NCBI RefSeq assembly: GCF_030817835.1
Contig: NZ_JAUSZR010000001.1
Location: 558,001-622,000, forward strand
Origin: Pseudarthrobacter sp. W1I19
Lineage (GTDB): Bacteria > Actinomycetota > Actinomycetes > Actinomycetales > Micrococcaceae
Length of the DNA: 64,000 nucleotides
Reading direction: 5' to 3'
Shown: positions 25,517 through 34,578 of the stretch, piece after piece
How positions within the stretch are numbered: the stretch's first letter is position 1
Layout: each line of letters begins with the position of its first letter
Translations under genes and position numbers: made by a program
Notes under the pieces: generated by a model
The model's database searches: none
What the model was told of the DNA's origin: nothing
What the model saw: the letters and a program-made list of their open reading frames with translations, nothing else

Positions 25517-26857
25517 GTGCACAAAGTACCCTTGGAGACTGTGAAGGTACTCGTCATCGGCCCCGGAGGCCGCGAACACGCCATTGTCCGCTCCCTGCTC
25601 GCCGACCCCAACGTGTCCGAGGTCCATGCAGCGCCCGGCAATGCCGGCATCAGCAAGCTGGTCCCCACGCACGAGATCAACGGCAACGACCCCGACGCCG
25701 TAGCCGCCCTGGCCACCAGGCTCGCCGTGGACCTGGTGGTGGTGGGTCCGGAGGCACCGCTCGCAGCGGGTGTTTCCGACGCTGTACGTGATGCCGGCAT
25801 CCCGGTGTTCGGCCCCAGCAAGGCTGCCGCCCAACTTGAGGCTTCCAAGGCCTTCGCCAAGGAAATCATGGCCGAAGCCGGCGTTCCTACGGCCATGGCC
25901 ATGGTGGCCACCAACGCAGACGAAGCCGCATCGGCCCTGGACACCTTCGGCGCACCCTACGTGGTGAAGGACGACGGGCTGGCGGCCGGCAAGGGGGTAG
26001 TGGTTACGGGGAACCGCGACGAAGCCCTGGCCCATGCGCAGTCGTGCTTCGATGCCGGCGGCTCCGTGGTGATCGAAGAGTTCCTCGACGGCCCGGAGGT
26101 TTCCCTCTTTGTCCTCTGCGACGGGCAGAACACCGTCCCGCTCTCGCCTGCCCAGGACTTCAAGCGGATCTTCGACAACGACGAAGGACCCAACACCGGC
26201 GGCATGGGTGCGTACACCCCGCTGGAGTGGGCCCCCGAAGGCCTTGTCCAGGAGGTCATTGAGCGGGTAGCCCAACCGACCGTCAACGAAATGGCCCGCC
26301 GCGGCACGCCCTTTGTAGGCGTACTGTTCGTCGGTCTGGCCCTCACCTCGCGCGGCACCCGCGTCATCGAATTCAACGTCCGTTTCGGCGACCCGGAAAC
26401 CCAGGCCGTGCTGGCACGGCTCAAGACCCCCCTCGGCGCCCTCCTCCTGGCAGCCGCCAAGGGCGAACTGGACAAGGCAGAAGAGCTGCGCTGGTCGAAG
26501 GAGACTGCCGTCGCCGTCGTCGTCGCTTCCGAAAACTACCCCGGCACGCCCCGCACCGGTGACCGCATCCGCGGCCTGAAGAAGGTGGAGGAACTCGAAG
26601 GCGTACACGTGATCCACGCCGGGACCTCCTTTGATGAGGAGGGCAAGGTGATCTCCGCAGGCGGGCGCGTCCTGGCCGTCGTGGCGCTGGGCAGCGACCT
26701 GGTGGAGGCGCGCGAAAAGGCGTACGACGGCGTGGAACTGGTTCAGCTGGAAGGCTCGCAGTTCCGCACTGACATTGGCGGCAAGGCCGCCCGGGGCGAG
26801 ATCAGGGTATCGTCAGGTGCCACCGGATCACTGCCCATCACGAAGGCGAAGGCATAG
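25517..26857 (+). CDS. purD: Phosphoribosylamine-glycine ligase (GARS)
   Basis: A 446-residue ATP-grasp enzyme that joins glycine to phosphoribosylamine in de novo purine synthesis. VLVIGPGGREHAIVRSL near the start, FAKEIMAEAGVPTAM, KDDGLAAGKGVVV near 155, FNVRFGDPETQAVL near 290 and the C-terminal region are typical. The GTG at 25517 has an AGGAGG site with 7-bp spacing. A GTG eight codons later would give the usual MKVLVIG start but has poorer spacing. purC follows after one base. Confidence 0.96.
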   Translation: MHKVPLETVKVLVIGPGGREHAIVRSLLADPNVSEVHAAPGNAGISKLVPTHEINGNDPDAVAALATRLAVDLVVVGPEAPLAAGVSDAVRDAGIPVFGPSKAAAQLEASKAFAKEIMAEAGVPTAMAMVATNADEAASALDTFGAPYVVKDDGLAAGKGVVVTGNRDEALAHAQSCFDAGGSVVIEEFLDGPEVSLFVLCDGQNTVPLSPAQDFKRIFDNDEGPNTGGMGAYTPLEWAPEGLVQEVIERVAQPTVNEMARRGTPFVGVLFVGLALTSRGTRVIEFNVRFGDPETQAVLARLKTPLGALLLAAAKGELDKAEELRWSKETAVAVVVASENYPGTPRTGDRIRGLKKVEELEGVHVIHAGTSFDEEGKVISAGGRVLAVVALGSDLVEAREKAYDGVELVQLEGSQFRTDIGGKAARGEIRVSSGATGSLPITKAKA

Positions 26858-26858
26858 C

Positions 26859-27797
26859 ATGAGCGAGACTCCCGCAGCACGCGGCTTCAGTACAACCACC
26901 CTGGACCTGCCGGGCTGGAAGCATGTCTATTCCGGCAAGGTGCGCGACCTTTACGAGCCGGCTGACGAATCCATCGTCGAACGGGTAGGCCAGGAGTGCG
27001 TGCTGGTGGTGGCCAGCGACCGCATCAGCGCCTTCGACCACGTCCTGTCCAGCGAGATCCCGGACAAGGGGCGCATCCTTACCCAGCTGAGCCTGTGGTG
27101 GTTCGACCAGCTGGACGTGGAGCACCACGTGCTGGCCTCCACCGTGGAGGACGGGGTTCCGGCGGCGGTGGAAGGCCGGGCCATGATCTGCAAGAAGCTG
27201 GACATGTTCCCGGTGGAGTGCATTGCCCGCGGCTACCTCACCGGCTCCGGCCTGCTGGAATACCGCGCCTCCGGAACCGTGTGCAGCATCCCCCTGCCGG
27301 AGGGCCTGGTTGACGGGTCGCGGCTGGAGCACGCCATCTTCACACCCTCGGCCAAGGCCGCGGTGGGGGAGCACGACGAAAACATCACCTACGACGCCGT
27401 GGTGGCCATGGTGGGTGACGACATTGCCGGCCGGCTGAGCGAGCTCACGTTGCAGATTTACACCAAGGCGGAGGCCATTGCGCGGGAGCGCGGGATCATT
27501 CTCGCCGACACCAAGGTGGAGTTCGGTTACGACGCCGTCTCCGGTTCGATCACCCTGGGGGATGAAGTGCTGACGCCGGACTCCTCACGGTTCTGGGATG
27601 CCTCCACCTACCAGCCAGGGCAGGCGCAGCCGTCCTACGACAAACAGTACGTCCGGGACTGGCTTACATCCGCCGAATCGGGCTGGGACAGGTCTTCGGA
27701 CACGCCCCCGCCGGCGCTGCCTGCTGACGTTGTAGACCGGACCCGCAGCCGTTACGTTGAGGCGTACGAGAAGCTGACCGGCAAAAGCTTCGCCTGA
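26859..27797 (+). CDS. purC: SAICAR synthetase
   Basis: A 312-residue phosphoribosylaminoimidazole-succinocarboxamide synthase of de novo purine synthesis. Key segments are YSGKVRDLYEP near residue 22, ASDRISAFDHVLSSEIPDKG near 45, VECIARGYLTGSGLLEY near 110, and ILADTKVEFGYD with LTPDSSRFW near 205-235. It is translationally linked to purD. The C-terminal extension after the core is common in actinobacteria. Confidence 0.97.
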   Translation: MSETPAARGFSTTTLDLPGWKHVYSGKVRDLYEPADESIVERVGQECVLVVASDRISAFDHVLSSEIPDKGRILTQLSLWWFDQLDVEHHVLASTVEDGVPAAVEGRAMICKKLDMFPVECIARGYLTGSGLLEYRASGTVCSIPLPEGLVDGSRLEHAIFTPSAKAAVGEHDENITYDAVVAMVGDDIAGRLSELTLQIYTKAEAIARERGIILADTKVEFGYDAVSGSITLGDEVLTPDSSRFWDASTYQPGQAQPSYDKQYVRDWLTSAESGWDRSSDTPPPALPADVVDRTRSRYVEAYEKLTGKSFA

Positions 27798-27850
27798 CCG
27801 GTGCCTCACTTGCGCGGAGCCCCAGCGGCTCCGGGCGAGCGGGGTGCAGC

Positions 27851-29116
27851 TTAGCTGGCTTTGGCAGCAGCCGCGGCCCGCTGCTGGGCCAGCCGGATTT
27901 CCAAGACCGCGTCCAGTGCCTGCTGGACACGGTCTGCTGCTCCTGCCGCGCTGAATGCCTTCTGGGCTTCCTCAAGGCGGACCAGGGCCTCGTCCGCTTC
28001 GCCGGCGGCCTTCAGGGACTTGCCCAGGAGCAGTGAAACCTCTCCGGCCGTGTGCTTGGCGAGGGCGTCGCGTTCAGCGTGGATTTCCCTCAGCTTTTCG
28101 ACGGCCGCAACAATGTCCCCGGTCAGGTACAGCCAGCGGGCGCGGATGAAGGCGACCTCGAGCTCGTCGCTCTTGGTTCCTCCCACGATGGAGAAGGCGA
28201 GCTCTGCCCGTTCGATGGAGGACAGGGTCTCGGGTTCGACAATTCCCGACGACAGCCGCACCGCGGCGGAGGCCTTGTTGAACCGCGCCCAGAGCTCGAT
28301 GTCGTTGGCGGGGGAGAGGAGCTTCGCGGCCCGCTCGTGGTGCTTGACCCCTTCGGCGTAGTCGTGCCGCATAAACGCCACGTTGCCAATGACCCAGGCT
28401 ACCTCCCCGGCCAGTTGTGACATCGCGTGTTCGTCCACCTGTTCGTAGAGCGCCATGCAGTACTTCCAGGCCTCGTCCAGCCGCCCGCTTTCGGCCAGCG
28501 CGCCAATCAGGATCCGGTGGGCACCAATGAGCACTGTTGAATTCCTCGGCAGTTTGGCCGAGAGCTCCACAGCTTCAAGCCCGTGCTGGACCGCGACAGC
28601 CAGTTGCCCCTGTCCGTGGCAGACGGCGGCCAGCATTTGCCGCGCCCGCACACCGAGGCCAACTGATTCGGTGGCCATGGGGTGCTCGAGGAGCCGCTCG
28701 ATGATCTTTTGGCATTCGCGCAGTTCGCCTTGCTTCATCAGGCACTCGGCCTGCATGTAGGTCATGTTCCACCAGGCGCTGGTGTTTTTGCCCTCGAGGG
28801 CAATCTGGGCTGCCGTGGCAGCGTGGCTGGCCGCCAAAGGGTAGTCACGGAGGTCCCAGGCCTGGCGGGCATAAAGGCCGGCCAGGACGTACTCAGCGTC
28901 GCTGACGGTAATTGGCTGGCTCCAGGCCTCGAGGGCCTTGGGCGCCAGTTCAAGGCGCCGCGCCAGTTCCTCGATGACCTCGGCCGTCGGTTCCCTCCGG
29001 CCTGTCTCGAGCAATGAAATATAGCTGGGTGAATACAGGTCCTTGCCCAGTTCGGCCTGCGTCAATCCCCGTTCGAGCCGCTCCGCCCGGAGCTTCTCCC
29101 CGAATCCGTTGCCCAC
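27851..29116 (-). CDS. XRE-family regulator with C-terminal TPR domain (RRNPP-like architecture)
   Basis: A 421-residue cytosolic regulator starting at GTG with a strong AGGAGG site. Residues 6-60 form an XRE helix-turn-helix (LRAERLERGLTQAELGKDL, SPSYISLLETGRREPT). From about residue 70 to 410 it is all helical with regularly spaced Ala/Gly/Tyr-rich pairs, consistent with eight or more TPR repeats, ending in an Ala/Lys-rich tail. This layout is that of PlcR/NprR/PrgX peptide-pheromone receptors. A gene for a secreted peptide with a duplicated C-terminal octapeptide starts 131 bp away in the opposite direction. Binding of that peptide is inference; a generic TPR regulator is the alternative. 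Confidence 0.9.
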   Translation of the reverse strand: MGNGFGEKLRAERLERGLTQAELGKDLYSPSYISLLETGRREPTAEVIEELARRLELAPKALEAWSQPITVSDAEYVLAGLYARQAWDLRDYPLAASHAATAAQIALEGKNTSAWWNMTYMQAECLMKQGELRECQKIIERLLEHPMATESVGLGVRARQMLAAVCHGQGQLAVAVQHGLEAVELSAKLPRNSTVLIGAHRILIGALAESGRLDEAWKYCMALYEQVDEHAMSQLAGEVAWVIGNVAFMRHDYAEGVKHHERAAKLLSPANDIELWARFNKASAAVRLSSGIVEPETLSSIERAELAFSIVGGTKSDELEVAFIRARWLYLTGDIVAAVEKLREIHAERDALAKHTAGEVSLLLGKSLKAAGEADEALVRLEEAQKAFSAAGAADRVQQALDAVLEIRLAQQRAAAAAKAS

Positions 29117-29156
29117 GGGATTTCCTCCTCTTCCGGACAGTCAGTTTGACGAATGC

Positions 29157-29196
29157 TTGACAGTCCCTGTGGAAAACATTTTACAATGGGTGTCAA
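29157..29196 (+). promoter_or_regulatory. Promoter of the peptide gene flanked by an inverted repeat
   Basis: TTGACA at 29157-29162 and TACAAT at 29182-29187 (19-bp spacing) form a sigma-70-like promoter facing the peptide gene. TGTCAA at 29191-29196 is the inverted partner of the -35 hexamer. The pair could be a regulator site enclosing the promoter, or TGTCAA could be the -35 of the opposing regulator promoter. A further TTTGAC lies at 29145-29150. Confidence 0.6.
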
Positions 29197-29247
29197 CAAG
29201 GACAGTGCTGGCTTTGTAACGAATCCGACTCGTATTGAGGAACACAT

Positions 29248-29466
29248 ATGTTGAAGAAAATTGCTGCCGCCGCCGTGCTGGCGGGGGCCTTGGCATTTTC
29301 CGCAGCGGCTCCGGCCGTACTGTCTGCGGGTTCACTGGCTGACAACTCCGGTACTTCCGTAGCCATTGGGAACTGGCCTGATCCGGCTTCCCAGAAGGTC
29401 AAGAAGGACAAGAGCACCGACGTCACGTACACCACGTACATCGGCAACTGGCCTGATCCTGCCTAA
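29248..29466 (+). CDS. Secreted peptide precursor with duplicated IGNWPDPA motif (candidate pheromone)
   Basis: A 72-residue precursor with a TGAGGA ribosome binding site. Residues 1-27 form a Sec signal peptide: MLKK, an Ala/Leu core, and a likely cleavage region AAAPAVLSA. The octapeptide IGNWPDPA occurs at residues 40-47 and again at 65-72, the second copy ending exactly at the stop codon. The copies are joined by a Lys-rich linker (QKVKKDKSTDVTYTTY). The two DNA copies differ at four third-codon positions, all silent, which suggests selection on the peptide. It is divergent from the XRE-TPR regulator and has its own promoter and terminator. A secreted signal is the best inference; a bacteriocin-like or structural peptide is less likely. 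Confidence 0.8.
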   Translation: MLKKIAAAAVLAGALAFSAAAPAVLSAGSLADNSGTSVAIGNWPDPASQKVKKDKSTDVTYTTYIGNWPDPA

Positions 29467-29494
29467 TCTGCTTCCTCACCACAGGAGGCGAGGG

Positions 29495-29522
29495 AGGCCC
29501 CGGAGCAACTGCTCCGGGGCCT
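29495..29522 (+). terminator. Intrinsic terminator of the peptide gene
   Basis: A perfect 13-bp stem (AGGCCCCGGAGCA and its complement) with a very short loop, 28 bp after the stop, followed by TTTCCCTTT. Confidence 0.85.
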
Positions 29523-29583
29523 TTCCCTTTACCGGAAAGTTACCGTTCCCTCTGGTGTTCCGCCGAGGGCGTCACGGAACACA

Positions 29584-29614
29584 AAAGAGGGCCTCCCGTG
29601 GGAGACCCTCTCTT
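29584..29614 (-). terminator. Terminator of tRNA-Pro
   Basis: On the minus strand a GAGAGGGTCTCCC/GGGAGGCCCTCTTTT hairpin lies just after the tRNA 3' end and ends in a T run. Confidence 0.75.
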
Positions 29615-29621
29615 GTTTTGG

Positions 29622-29695
<74 letters not shown>

Positions 29696-29779
29696 ATCCG
29701 CTGCAAAAGCAACTTTACAAGAATAGCCGATGTGGGGTCCCGATGCGAAATCCTGGACGTCTGCGGCGGATTTCGCAGG

Positions 29780-31607
29780 TCAGACCAGCGAGTCCTTCCA
29801 TGCACCGTGCAGGTCGGCGAAACGCCCGCCGCCGCCAATGAGATCCGCGGGTGATCCGTCCTCGACGATCCGGCCGTCGTGCACCACCAGCACCCGGTCC
29901 GCGGTTTCCACCGTGGACAAGCGGTGCGCAATGATCAGGGCGGTCCTCCTGGCGGCGTCCGTGCCCGCGAGTAGCCGGGCCAGGCCGTTCTGCACGAGTC
30001 TTTCCGAGGGGATGTCCAGGGAGGAGGTGGCCTCGTCCAGGATCAGCACGGCCGGGCGGGCCAGGAAAGCCCGGGCGAAGCTGATCAGTTGGCGCTGCCC
30101 GGATGAGACCCTGCCGCCGCGCTTGTTGACATCGGTGTCATATCCCTCGGGCAGTTCGAGGATGAAGTCATGCGCGCCCACCGCTTTCGCTGCTTCCTCG
30201 ATTTCTGCCCGTGATGCTTCCGGCCGGCCCAGGGCAATGTTGTCAGCCACGGACCCGCTGAACAGGAAGGCCTCCTGGGTGACCATAACAATGTTCCGCC
30301 TCAGGTCCGTGGTGCTGAGGTTGCGCAGGTCTACATCGTCCAGGGTTAAAGAGCCGGAGGAGAGGTCATAGAAGCGGGCGATCAGTTTTGCGAGAGTTGA
30401 TTTCCCGGCACCCGTTTGCCCCACCAGTGCTACCGTTTGGCCCGCGGGAATGTGCAGGTTCAGCCGGGGCACGATGAGCGGCCCGTCGCCGTAGCGGAAC
30501 TCGACGTCCTTGAAATCTATGGCGCCCTTGGCGTTCTGCAGGGCTACCGGGTTCCTGGGCGGGCGGACGGTGGGCACTTCCTCGAGGAGCCCGGATACTT
30601 TCTCCAATGCTGCCTGGGCACTCTGGAAGGAGTTGTAGAACATCGCCATCTGGTCCACCGGCTGGAAGAACCGTTTGGTGGACAGGATGAGGGCCAGCAA
30701 CACACCCACCGCAAGGTCGCCGGTGAGGACGCGGAAACCACCGAACAGCAAGACCACTGCCACGCACACGTTCCCGATCAGCACCAGCCCCGGCTGGAAG
30801 ATGCCGTTGAGGTTGATGGAACGGACAGTAACCAGCCGGTAGTCTTCGGCGAGCTTGCCGTAGCGGTCAGCGTTTTCCTGCTCCTTGCGGAAGGCCTTTA
30901 CCGCGCGGATGCCGGTCATGGTCTCCACGAAGTGCACGATCAGCCGCGCAGACACCACCCGGGATTCGCGGAACACGATCTGCGAGTGTTTCTGGTACCA
31001 GGCGGGCCAGGAAAAACATGGGAACACCTGCTGCCAGCACCAGCAGGCCGCTGCGCCAGTCCAGGGCGAATACCGTGACGGCGGTAAAGATCATAAACAG
31101 CATGCCGGACGCCAGGGAGCTGACGCCGGAGTCGAGGAGTTCGCGGAGGGCCTCCAGGTCCGAGGTCTGCCGGGCAATGATCCGCCCGGACGTGTATTTT
31201 TCGTGGAACTCCAGGCTCAGCCGCTGCGTATGCCGGAATACCCGCAAGCGCAGGTCCAGGAGCATGGCCTGGCTGAGTTTCGCCGTGGAGGTCACATACA
31301 GGGCGGTGAGTCCCGCCGTCGCGATGGCGGCGAGCAGATAGGCGACGCCGGTGAACACCAGTGGGAGGTTGTCTCCGGCCTGCAGGGCGGGCAGTGCGTG
31401 GTCGATGCCGAAGGCGATCAGCGCCGGACCGGCTACCCGGGCAGCCTGCGACAGGACCACCATGGCAATCGTCAGCCAGAACCGCAGCCGCACCGGTCGG
31501 ATCAGGGAGCGCAACAAAGCCAGCGACCGGCGTCGTACCGCCCGGCTGTCGCTTTTGCTCAGGTGGGCGTTGTCCTCGTTGGCCGTGCCGAAGGTTGCAG
31601 TGCTCAT
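29780..31607 (-). pseudogene. ABC exporter half-transporter A (fused membrane and ATPase domains), frameshifted
   Basis: About 608 codons read from 31607 in one frame and from about 31000 to 29780 in another. One extra base at the GG at 31001-31002 breaks LAARWYQKHSQ-like sequence in the membrane domain; its removal restores [19 protein letters not shown]. The ATPase half has Walker [10 protein letters not shown], Walker [13 protein letters not shown] with the catalytic Glu, and a degenerate signature VSSGQRQ. It overlaps partner B by 4 bp. With B it should form a heterodimeric exporter with one active ATP site, as in BmrCD or TM287/288. The break may be a sequencing error. Confidence 0.85.
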
Positions 31608-33412
31608 CGGTTCACTTCCTCTGCCTGGTCCTCGAGGGCGGACAGCTCGGAGTCCAGGTCGCGGGGTTCCTGGTCCAGGCTGGCGATGACGTAGCGGTAG
31701 TGGTGGTTGGCGGCCAGCAGTTCGGTGTGGGTGCCGACGGCGGTGATGCGGCCGTCCTCGAGCAATGCCACCCGGTCCGCCAGCGCCACTGTGGACGGGC
31801 GGTGGGCCACGATGAGCGTGGTGGTGTCCTTCAGCACGGCACGGAGCCGCGTTTCCACCAGTTCCTCGGTGTGCACGTCCAGCGCGGACAGGGGATCGTC
31901 CAGGACCAGCACGCGGGGACGCGCGGCGATGGCGCGTGCCAGGGCGATCCGCTGCCGCTGGCCGCCGGAAAGGCTGAGGCCTTCCTCTCCGATGAGGGTG
32001 TCCACCCCCTCCGGCAGGGAATACGCGAAGGGGGCCTGGGCCACGTCCAGGGCTTCGTCGAGGACGGCATCATTGCGGACGGGGGCACCGAGCAGGACGT
32101 TGTCCCGGACCGAGTTGGAGAACAGGGTGGTATCCTCGAAGGCCACTGCGACAATCCGCCGGAGCTCTTCCACGTCAAAGTCCCGCAAGTCCACGCCGTC
32201 GATGGTGATGGCACCGCCGGTGACGTCGAACAGCCGCGGAACCAGTTGGATCAGCGCGCTCTTGCCGCTGCCGGTGATGCCCACCAGGGCCATGGTCTCG
32301 CCGGGGCGGACGTCCAGGTTGATCTCCTTGAGGATCGGCTTGTCCGGCGCGTCCTCGAAAGCGAACGCGGCACTGGAGAAACGGAGGGCGCCGGCCAACT
32401 GGCCGGGCCGCCGCGGCTGCGGAGGGCTGGTGATGGTGTTGGGTGTGTCCATCACTTCGAAGTGGCGGTCGACGGCGGTCTTGGCCGTGAGTGCCATAGC
32501 CAGCAGCATGCCGGAAAATTCCACGGGCGAGGCCATCACAGCGGCGGTGGCAAAAAACGCCACCAGCGAGCCGATGCTGAGCTGGCCGCCGGCGCACAGC
32601 ATCACGCCCACCACCAGGCCAGCGCCGAGGGCGAGCTCCGGAAGGAGGGTGACCACCATAGTGAATGTTGCCTGGTGGCGTGCTTTTTCGATCTCCGTCT
32701 GGCGCAGTTCCTCGGCTTGTTCGTTGAAGTTCTCCAGCGCCTCCCGGCTGCGGCCGAACGCTTTGAGCACACGGATGCCGTGGACGGATTCCTCTACGGT
32801 GGTGGCGAGGTCGCCGGCCTGGTCCTGGCTGCGGCGGGTCACGCGGCTGAAGCGGGTCCGGAACCGGAAGCTGTACGCCATAATGGGCACGGCTGCGGCC
32901 AGGAAGATGAGGGCCAGCTGCCAGCTCATCACGAACATCACGGTGATGCCGATGATCACGGTGAGGGTGGTGACCACCAGCATGATGGCGCCAAAGGCCA
33001 TCCAGCGGCGCAGGAAGTTCAGGTCTGTCATGGCGCGGGACAACAGCTGCCCGGAGCCCCAGCGGTCGTGGAAGGAAACAGTCAGGTCCTGCAGGTGGCC
33101 ATACAGCGAAACCCGCATGTTGGTTTCCACTGACGTGGCGGGATTGATGACGAACTGCCGGCGGAGGGCCACCAGGCCAGCCTCGGCTACGCCGAGCACC
33201 AGGATGAGGCCCGCAGAAATCCACACCGCTTCCGTTGCACCGCCTGGCTTCAGTGATTCGTTCACCAGCACCCGGAGGACCTGCGGAATGGCGAGGGCAA
33301 CAACGCTGGCCATAAGCGCGCAGAGAAGTCCCAGCAAAAGCCGGGGGATGATCGGCCGGACATGGGGGTAGAGGCGACTGATGGAACGAAAAAATGGAGT
33401 TTGCTTGGCCAT
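31604..33412 (-). CDS. ABC exporter half-transporter B (fused membrane and ATPase domains)
   Basis: A 602-residue half-transporter. Six membrane helices occupy about residues 20-300, and the ATPase domain follows. Walker A is GITGSGKSA and the signature LSGGQRQR is canonical. Walker B is VLVLDDPLSALD, with Asp in place of the catalytic Glu. This non-catalytic Walker B complements the degenerate signature of partner A, the hallmark of heterodimeric exporters. It is the first gene of the pair. The substrate is unknown; drugs, lipids or peptides are all possible. Confidence 0.93.
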   Translation of the reverse strand: MAKQTPFFRSISRLYPHVRPIIPRLLLGLLCALMASVVALAIPQVLRVLVNESLKPGGATEAVWISAGLILVLGVAEAGLVALRRQFVINPATSVETNMRVSLYGHLQDLTVSFHDRWGSGQLLSRAMTDLNFLRRWMAFGAIMLVVTTLTVIIGITVMFVMSWQLALIFLAAAVPIMAYSFRFRTRFSRVTRRSQDQAGDLATTVEESVHGIRVLKAFGRSREALENFNEQAEELRQTEIEKARHQATFTMVVTLLPELALGAGLVVGVMLCAGGQLSIGSLVAFFATAAVMASPVEFSGMLLAMALTAKTAVDRHFEVMDTPNTITSPPQPRRPGQLAGALRFSSAAFAFEDAPDKPILKEINLDVRPGETMALVGITGSGKSALIQLVPRLFDVTGGAITIDGVDLRDFDVEELRRIVAVAFEDTTLFSNSVRDNVLLGAPVRNDAVLDEALDVAQAPFAYSLPEGVDTLIGEEGLSLSGGQRQRIALARAIAARPRVLVLDDPLSALDVHTEELVETRLRAVLKDTTTLIVAHRPSTVALADRVALLEDGRITAVGTHTELLAANHHYRYVIASLDQEPRDLDSELSALEDQAEEVNR

Positions 33413-33624
33413 GCCCGCTTCTCAAGCTCTAAAACGAATGTAGTTTCCCGTAGCAACAACCCTATGCCATGGCGTGAGACGATTCACAGGCTTCGCGCGC
33501 CGGCTTTGAAGGTTGGCCAGTTATTGCATGCTGCAATGCGGGCCACGCCTGGTTCCACCGATGAGCTATCAGTTGTGGTCGCCAAAAGTGCTCGTTGGGA
33601 ACCAAACCTGATAGCGCAACAGGG

Positions 33625-34572
33625 TCAGTTGGGCGAGGTGAGCGTCAACAGGACTGCTTCGGGCCTGCAGGCGATGCGGACGGGGGCGAACCGTGAGGTG
33701 CCGATGCCGCCCGAGACGTTTACCGGCGTCGTACTTCCGTTGCTCTGCCAGTCATTCAGGCCCTTGGCGCGCCAGGTGGGAAGGTCGCAGTTGGATACCA
33801 GGGCGCCGTACCCGGGTACGCACAGCTGGCCGCCATGGGTGTGCCCGGCGAGCAGCAGGTCCGCGCCATCCTCGGTGAAGTGGTCCAGCACGCGCTGGTA
33901 CGGGGCGTGGATGACGGCGACGCGCAGGTGCGGAACGGCGTTTTGGTTGACCGTGCCACGCGGCCAGCCGGCATACCGTTCCCGGTTCAGGTGGGGATCG
34001 TCCACACCGGAAAAATCGAACCGCATCCCCTTCAGTGCCACTGACTGGTGCCGGTTGGTCAGGTCAATCCAGCCGCCCATGCCGAAGCCGGAGCGCAGGC
34101 GGGGCCAGTCCAGCTGGACCGGCTTAGGCTTCACCTTGGACGGGCCCAGCAGGTAGGACGCCGGGTTTTTCAGGCTCGGGGCAAAGTAGTCGTTGGAGCC
34201 AGGGACAAATACGCCGGGGAACTCCATGAGGGGGCGGAGCGCCTTCAGCAGCGGGTCCACCGCCTTGGCGTGGCTGAGGTTGTCACCGGTATTGACCACC
34301 AGGTCCGGTTCAAGGCCGGCGAGGGACTCCAGCCAGGCTGCCTTTTTGTCCTGGCCCGGCACAAAGTGGATGTCGCTCAGATGCAGGACGCGGAACGGCG
34401 CCTGCCCGGGCGGGAGGATGTCCAGCGTCTCTTCGCGCAGGACAAACTGGTTCTTCTCCCACAGGCCGTACCCGAAGGCGGCCAGTCCGGCCGTTGCCCC
34501 GGCTCCTGCGGTGACGGCAAAGCCGCGCCCGATGGTCCGGGCGCGGCTGGCCAAAGCACTGGTTGAGACCAT
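33625..34572 (-). CDS. Membrane-anchored metallophosphoesterase
   Basis: A 315-residue protein with one N-terminal hydrophobic segment (about 18-38) and a calcineurin-like phosphoesterase domain. Metal-binding motifs are LSDIHF near residue 66, NTGDNLSH near 93, GSNDYF near 125, VIHAPYQ near 220 and AGHTHGGQ near 243. It resembles the actinobacterial membrane phosphoesterases found next to ponA-type genes, and it lies 6 bp after the PBP gene. The natural substrate is unknown. Confidence 0.9.
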   Translation of the reverse strand: MVSTSALASRARTIGRGFAVTAGAGATAGLAAFGYGLWEKNQFVLREETLDILPPGQAPFRVLHLSDIHFVPGQDKKAAWLESLAGLEPDLVVNTGDNLSHAKAVDPLLKALRPLMEFPGVFVPGSNDYFAPSLKNPASYLLGPSKVKPKPVQLDWPRLRSGFGMGGWIDLTNRHQSVALKGMRFDFSGVDDPHLNRERYAGWPRGTVNQNAVPHLRVAVIHAPYQRVLDHFTEDGADLLLAGHTHGGQLCVPGYGALVSNCDLPTWRAKGLNDWQSNGSTTPVNVSGGIGTSRFAPVRIACRPEAVLLTLTSPN

Positions 34573-34578
34573 CGGCGG

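Noticed and set aside
29248-29466. Lanthipeptide or other RiPP precursor
   Set aside because: No Ser/Thr/Cys-rich core, no modification enzyme nearby, and a clear Sec signal. The duplicated C-terminal octapeptide beside a TPR regulator fits a pheromone better.
31361-33133. Plus-strand open frame of about 590 codons
   Set aside because: Antisense to the ABC exporter halves, no domain recognised.
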